Of a stretch of DNA of 64,000 bases, positions 60,712 to 64,000 are shown piece after piece. A program made the position numbers and the translations under genes. The number at the start of each line of letters is the position of its first letter. Position 1 is the first letter of the stretch. The notes under the pieces were generated by a model. That model was not told the origin of the DNA. It saw nothing but the letters and a program-made list of their open reading frames with translations, and searched no databases. Location of the stretch: assembly GCF_032056465.1 (NCBI RefSeq), contig NZ_DAMBCL010000002.1; one strand, 5' to 3'. The DNA is from Mobilicoccus sp032056465 (GTDB lineage: Bacteria; Actinomycetota; Actinomycetes; Actinomycetales; Dermatophilaceae).

Positions 60712-61164
60712 ATGAGCCTCAAGGAAACGATCCAGGCCGACCTCACGACCGCCATCCGCGAGCGCGACCAGGTGCGCGCCGGGACGTTGCGCCTCGCCCT
60801 CAGCGCCATCACCAACGCCGAGGTGGCCGGCAAGGAGCATCGCGATCTCACCGACGACGACGTCCTCGGGGTGATCGCCAAGGAGGCGAAGAAGCGCAAC
60901 GAGTCCGCGTCCGTCTACGCCGACGCCGGCCGCTCCGAGCTCGCCGAGCGGGAGCGTGCCGAGCTCGCCGTCCTCGAGACCTACCTGCCCGCTCAGCTCG
61001 AGGACGCCGAACTCGACGCCATCGCCGCGGAGGCCAAGGCCGAGGTGGGCGCCACCGGCATGGGGCAGATGGGCCAGGTCATGAAGGCCGCTCAGGCGAA
61101 GGTGGCCGGACGGGCCGAGGGCGGTCGCGTCGCCGCCGCGGTCAAGAAGGCGCTCGCGGGCTGA
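60712..61164 (+). CDS. GatB/YqeY domain protein
   Basis: A 150-residue YqeY-family protein sharing the C-terminal tRNA-binding domain of GatB. It begins MSLKETIQADLTTAIRERDQ and ends with the MGQVMKAAQAKVAGRAEGGR segment typical of YqeY. Its role is thought to concern tRNA-dependent amidotransfer but is not settled. GAGAAT lies 6 nt before ATG 60712, a weak form of the leaderless pattern. Confidence 0.92.
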   Translation: MSLKETIQADLTTAIRERDQVRAGTLRLALSAITNAEVAGKEHRDLTDDDVLGVIAKEAKKRNESASVYADAGRSELAERERAELAVLETYLPAQLEDAELDAIAAEAKAEVGATGMGQMGQVMKAAQAKVAGRAEGGRVAAAVKKALAG

Positions 61165-61236
61165 CGGGCGCCGCGCCGCCGGCCGGTCCGCCTCTGCACG
61201 GGTCCGCGACCGTCCCCCGGGAGTGCTCAAGTCCGG

Positions 61237-61935
61237 GTGAGCTCGGCCGTACGTGAATTCATGAGTTCGCCGCGCCGTGACATCGCCGAGGCGGAGGCCC
61301 GTATGCGGGTGACGTTCGGCACGCGCACCGCCATCAAGAACCTGCACGAGATCATCCACGAGGACGAGACGGTGCAGGAGCTCGCCGCGTGCCTGTACGC
61401 CGGTGGTGACGGTGTCCTCATCCTCACCGACAAGCGCATCCTCGGGCTGCGAGACGACTACTCGAAGTACCACTACCGCGACCACGCCCTCGCCGGGGCA
61501 CAGAAGCTCGACTACGACCCCGTCATCCACGACGGGTTCGCCCTGACGACGGCCACCGGCCGCCTCGTCGTCCGCAAGATGCACGTCGAGGACTCCGGGC
61601 GCCTCGTCGCGCGGTTGCGCGCCCTCGTGCCGGGTCTCGTCCTCGAGGTGACGAGGCCGGGGGCGCGAGGTCGGGTGCCGATCCGTCCCGCGGACCCGGC
61701 GGCACCCGCTCCGGGCACTCCCACCCCCGACGGTGTCGCCGCCGCCGCGACCGACCAGGCCTACGCGGCCGGTGCCGCCGTCGGCGCCTTCCCGCCGCCG
61801 CCCTCACCGTCGGGAGATCAGGCCGAGGCCGACAAGCGGGTGCTCATGGGGGTCCTCGCCGATCTCCACGCCAAGGGGCTCCTCTCCGACGCCGAGCTTG
61901 CGGCGAAGCTCGCCCAGGTCGCGGCCCAACCCTGA
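61237..61935 (+). CDS. Bacterial PH domain and SHOCT domain protein
   Basis: A 232-residue cytoplasmic protein. Residues about 30-135 resemble a bacterial PH domain (ELAACLYAGGDGVLILTDKRILGL). A Pro/Ala-rich linker follows, and the last 32 residues are a SHOCT motif (VLMGVLADLHAKGLLSDAELAAKLAQV). Such proteins are widespread but of unknown function; the SHOCT motif is thought to mediate oligomerisation. The start is GTG 61237 with GGGAG upstream, or ATG 61261. Confidence 0.8.
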   Translation: MSSAVREFMSSPRRDIAEAEARMRVTFGTRTAIKNLHEIIHEDETVQELAACLYAGGDGVLILTDKRILGLRDDYSKYHYRDHALAGAQKLDYDPVIHDGFALTTATGRLVVRKMHVEDSGRLVARLRALVPGLVLEVTRPGARGRVPIRPADPAAPAPGTPTPDGVAAAATDQAYAAGAAVGAFPPPPSPSGDQAEADKRVLMGVLADLHAKGLLSDAELAAKLAQVAAQP

Positions 61936-61939
61936 GCAG

Positions 61940-62007
61940 GATCGCAGGCAGCGATGTGGCGAGGTGGTGGTGATGGCGACCACCTGGCCACATCCTCGGC
62001 TGCGTCG
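61940..62007 (+). repeat. Dispersed hairpin repeat, copy B
   Basis: Inner arms GATGTGGC-g-AGGTGGT and ACCACCT-g-GCCACATC give 15 pairs with one G-G mismatch. Conserved flanks TCGCAGGCA and CATCCTCGGCTGCG are present, and the loop contains GGTGATGGCG. It lies 5 nt after the stop of the PH/SHOCT gene and could be its terminator. Confidence 0.85.
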
Positions 62008-62102
62008 CTGCTCGTCAGCGTGACTCCGCTCTCCACGGGCAGCCTGTGGACGGCGGCCCGAGCGCGGCCCACGCCGGCTCCCGCGGTGTCGACGATGACG
62101 GG

Positions 62103-63113
62103 GTGACCCCGCTTCCTCGCGCCGCCGCCGGTCTTCCCGACTCCGCTCTCGCCCTCGCGCATCGTCAGCTCGGATTCCTCACGACGGCCCAGTTGCGGGA
62201 GTCGGGCGTCACGAGGGCGCAGGTGCGGTGGGCGCTCACCCGACGGTGGACGTGCCCGCTCCCCGGTGTCGTGCTCCTCGGGGAGGGCCCGTTGGACGCG
62301 GACCAGCGGGCCGTCGCGGCCGTCCTCTACGGCGGACCCAGCAGTGCGCTCACCGGTCTGAGCGCGGCCGCTCGGTACGGGGTGCGGGCGGCGGTGCGGA
62401 GTCCGGAACTCGTCGACGTCGTCGTCCCCGCCCGCTGCGCGGCCCGGCAGACGGCGTGGGTCGCGGTGCATCGCACGACGGTCGAGGATCCCGACGCCCG
62501 GATCGTCCGAGGGGCGCGGCTCGCCTCTCCGGCGCGGGCGGTCGTCGACGCCGCCCGGTGGGTTCGCGATGACGAGACCGCGCAGAGCATCGTCATCGAG
62601 GCCTGCCAGCGCCGGCTCTCCACCCCGGCCGAGCTCGCCGATCAGCTGGCCCTGCTCGTGTGCGCGCCGGGCACCGCCCGCGCCAGACGGGCCGTGGACG
62701 TCGCGGCCGCCGGGGCGTGGTCGATTCCCGAGGCGCGTCTCGCCGCTGCGGTCGCCCGCTCGGCGGTGTTGCCGCCACCCCCGCTCAACCCGATCCTGAG
62801 CGCCTCGGGGCGTCGGCTCGTCAGCCCCGACATGTGGTTCGACGACGTGGCGCTCGCGGTCATGGTCCATTCGAAGGCGCATCACGCCGTGGGCGGGGAC
62901 TGGGTGGCCACCGTCGAGGACGACGGCGACCTCGTCGCCTTCGGCATCGTCGTCATCGGCGTGACGCCGACGACCGTGTTCCGCGATCCCGACCGTGCGG
63001 TCCGTCGGATCGAGCGTGCCTACGCGGCCGCCTCGGCGCGTCGACGACCCGGCGGCATCGTGGCGACCCCCCGCGACCCGTCCGGCGGACACCCGCTCCC
63101 GTGGGCGGGGTGA
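62103..63113 (+). CDS. AbiEi-like antitoxin-domain protein with DUF559-like nuclease fold
   Basis: A 336-residue protein. The N terminus (LAHRQLGFLTTAQLRESGVTRAQVRWAL, then WTCPLPGVVLL) is the winged-helix found in type IV AbiEi antitoxins. The C-terminal 90 residues (SPDMWFDDVALAVMVHSKAHH) align by pattern with the DUF559/Vsr-like endonuclease fold, but the usual catalytic Glu position reads Met, so nuclease activity is doubtful. No AbiEii toxin gene is adjacent. GTG 62103 is preferred; an in-frame ATG at 62046 lies closer to repeat copy B. Confidence 0.72.
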   Translation: MTPLPRAAAGLPDSALALAHRQLGFLTTAQLRESGVTRAQVRWALTRRWTCPLPGVVLLGEGPLDADQRAVAAVLYGGPSSALTGLSAAARYGVRAAVRSPELVDVVVPARCAARQTAWVAVHRTTVEDPDARIVRGARLASPARAVVDAARWVRDDETAQSIVIEACQRRLSTPAELADQLALLVCAPGTARARRAVDVAAAGAWSIPEARLAAAVARSAVLPPPPLNPILSASGRRLVSPDMWFDDVALAVMVHSKAHHAVGGDWVATVEDDGDLVAFGIVVIGVTPTTVFRDPDRAVRRIERAYAAASARRRPGGIVATPRDPSGGHPLPWAG

Positions 63114-63114
63114 G

Positions 63115-63182
63115 GGTCGCAGGAAAGGATGTCGCCGGGCGGTCGTGAGAGCAGCCACCCGGCGACATCGTTGGCGACATCG
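63115..63182 (+). repeat. Dispersed hairpin repeat, copy D
   Basis: GATGTCGCCGGG (63128-63139) pairs perfectly with CCCGGCGACATC (63158-63169), 12 bp, around a loop with GGTCGTGAGAGCAGCC. The 5' flank TCGCAGG is conserved. The 3' flank is altered and carries a direct duplication of GGCGACATCG (63161 and 63173). It lies between convergent genes, so termination is plausible. Confidence 0.8.
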
Positions 63183-63238
63183 CTGCCGCGCCCGCGCCGC
63201 CTCTGCGACCGGCGCACGGGTCGGCTCGCGACGTCAGC

Positions 63239-64000
63239 TCACGTGAGCAGGTGACGGGAGATGACGAGGCGCTGGATCTGGTTGGTGCCCTCGAAGATCT
63301 GGGTGACCTTGGCCTCGCGCATGTACCGCTCGACCGGGTAGTCCTTCGTGTAGCCGTAGCCGCCGAGGACCTGGACCGCGTCGGTGGTGACGCGCATGGC
63401 GGCGTCGGTGCAGATCATCTTCGCGACCGAGGCCTCCTTGCTCATCGCCTTGCCCGCGTCCTTGAGGCGGGCCGCGTGGAGATAGCTCGCCCGCGCGCTC
63501 GTGACGGAGGCCTCCATCTCGGCGAGCAGGAACGCGAGACCCTGGAACTCCGCGATCGGCTTGCCGAACGCCTTGCGCTCCTTGGCGTAGGCGACGGCCT
63601 GGTCGAGAGCGGCCTGGGCAAGTCCCGTCGCGCACGCCGCGATGCCGAGACGACCGGCGTCGAGGGCCGACAGCGCGATCGACATGCCCTGACCCTCTCG
63701 GCCGACGAGGTGGTCGGCCGGGACGCGCACGTCGTGGAAGATCACCTGTCCGACGGTGTCGCAGTCGAGGCCCATCTTGCGTTCGGGCTTGGCGAACTCC
63801 AGCCCCGGGGCGTCGGCGGGCACGTGGAGGCAGGAGAGTCCACGGGGACCGTCGTCGCTCGTGCGGACGAAGCACGTGTAGAAGTCGGCATGCCCGGCGT
63901 GGGAGATCCACGCCTTGACGCCGTTGACGACGTACTCGTCGCCGTCGCGGCGGGCGCGCGTCGAGATCGCCGCGACGTCGGAGCCGGCATCGGGCTCCGA
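63239..64000 (-). CDS. Acyl-CoA dehydrogenase (5' part beyond window)
   Basis: The C-terminal 253 residues of an FAD-dependent acyl-CoA dehydrogenase. The frame is open to the window edge, beginning SEPDAGSD, so the start is outside. Features: GMSIALSALDAGRLGIAACA, the AVAYAKERKAFGKPIAEFQG helix, QVLGGYGYTKDYPVERYMRE and the catalytic-glutamate motif IFEGTNQIQRLVISRHLL. Chain-length preference is unknown. It may belong to a beta-oxidation cluster extending to the right. Confidence 0.93.
   Translation of the reverse strand, partial: SEPDAGSDVAAISTRARRDGDEYVVNGVKAWISHAGHADFYTCFVRTSDDGPRGLSCLHVPADAPGLEFAKPERKMGLDCDTVGQVIFHDVRVPADHLVGREGQGMSIALSALDAGRLGIAACATGLAQAALDQAVAYAKERKAFGKPIAEFQGLAFLLAEMEASVTSARASYLHAARLKDAGKAMSKEASVAKMICTDAAMRVTTDAVQVLGGYGYTKDYPVERYMREAKVTQIFEGTNQIQRLVISRHLLT

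Overview
This is a continuous stretch of chromosome from a high-G+C actinobacterium (roughly 70% G+C by eye, GTG starts common, codon third positions almost always G or C). Mycothiol genes (mshA, mshD), carD, hbhA-like, senX3-regX3, Rpf, glnR and MsiK-type genes all point to Actinomycetota. The gene set fits Micrococcales (Dermatophilaceae/Intrasporangiaceae-like) better than mycobacteria, but the genus cannot be named from this window. I see no insertion sequence, prophage, CRISPR array or rRNA. One tRNA (Thr, TGT) is present. Both ends cut genes: pstC on the left and an acyl-CoA dehydrogenase on the right.

Layout. 0-3 kb: pstC-pstA-pstB phosphate importer. 3.4-8.6 kb (minus strand): glnR, mshD, ppk and a NUDIX/phosphatase fusion (mutT1-like). 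8.8-12 kb: MoaD/ThiS-like protein, membrane protein, nitrobindin, YgfZ. 12.3-17 kb: XRE regulator, HBHA-like protein, dtd, DUF2516, hydrolase, cupin. 17-24 kb: methyltransferase, mshA, ybjN, gpmA, phoU, senX3-regX3. 24.3-29.8 kb: lpqE-like lipoprotein, carD-ispD-ispF, cysS, rlmB. 29.8-42 kb: DUF4032 kinase-like protein, a complete sugar ABC importer with MsiK-type ATPase and divergent LacI regulator, otsB-otsA, and a membrane Ser/Thr kinase. 42-44 kb: c-di-AMP (ydaO) riboswitch plus Rpf, a small membrane protein, tRNA-Thr. 44-49.6 kb: acyl-CoA ligase and a single-chain biotin-dependent carboxylase with divergent TetR. 49.8-57.5 kb: XRE-cupin regulator, sodium symporter, ureohydrolase, gabD, gabT and LysR, probably a guanidinobutyrate/agmatine-to-succinate route. 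57.8-64 kb: DUF2236, fructosamine kinase-like, MDMPI-domain, YqeY, PH/SHOCT, AbiEi-like and acyl-CoA dehydrogenase genes.

How the parts work together. Phosphate supply and storage are spread over the window: PstCAB imports phosphate, PhoU and SenX3-RegX3 sense and regulate, Ppk stores polyphosphate. Several gene orders that are separate conserved blocks in Mycobacterium (Rv0474-0477, Rv0486-0491, Rv0818-0819, Rv3579-3584) occur close together here. The sugar importer, its LacI regulator and otsBA form a carbohydrate/trehalose district.

Most notable non-gene signals: (i) a family of about 65-70 bp intergenic hairpin repeats, five copies and one fragment, whose stems change in a compensatory way around a conserved loop; (ii) a recurrent -10-like hexamer exactly 6-7 nt before the start codon of about fifteen genes, implying widespread leaderless mRNAs; (iii) an ispD gene whose only possible start upstream of its nucleotide-binding motif is a CTG overlapping the carD stop; (iv) an 18-bp tandem array just upstream of a near-consensus -10; (v) phased TTGC repeats between the ABC binding-protein gene and the LacI gene; (vi) operator palindromes at the xre and tetR promoters.
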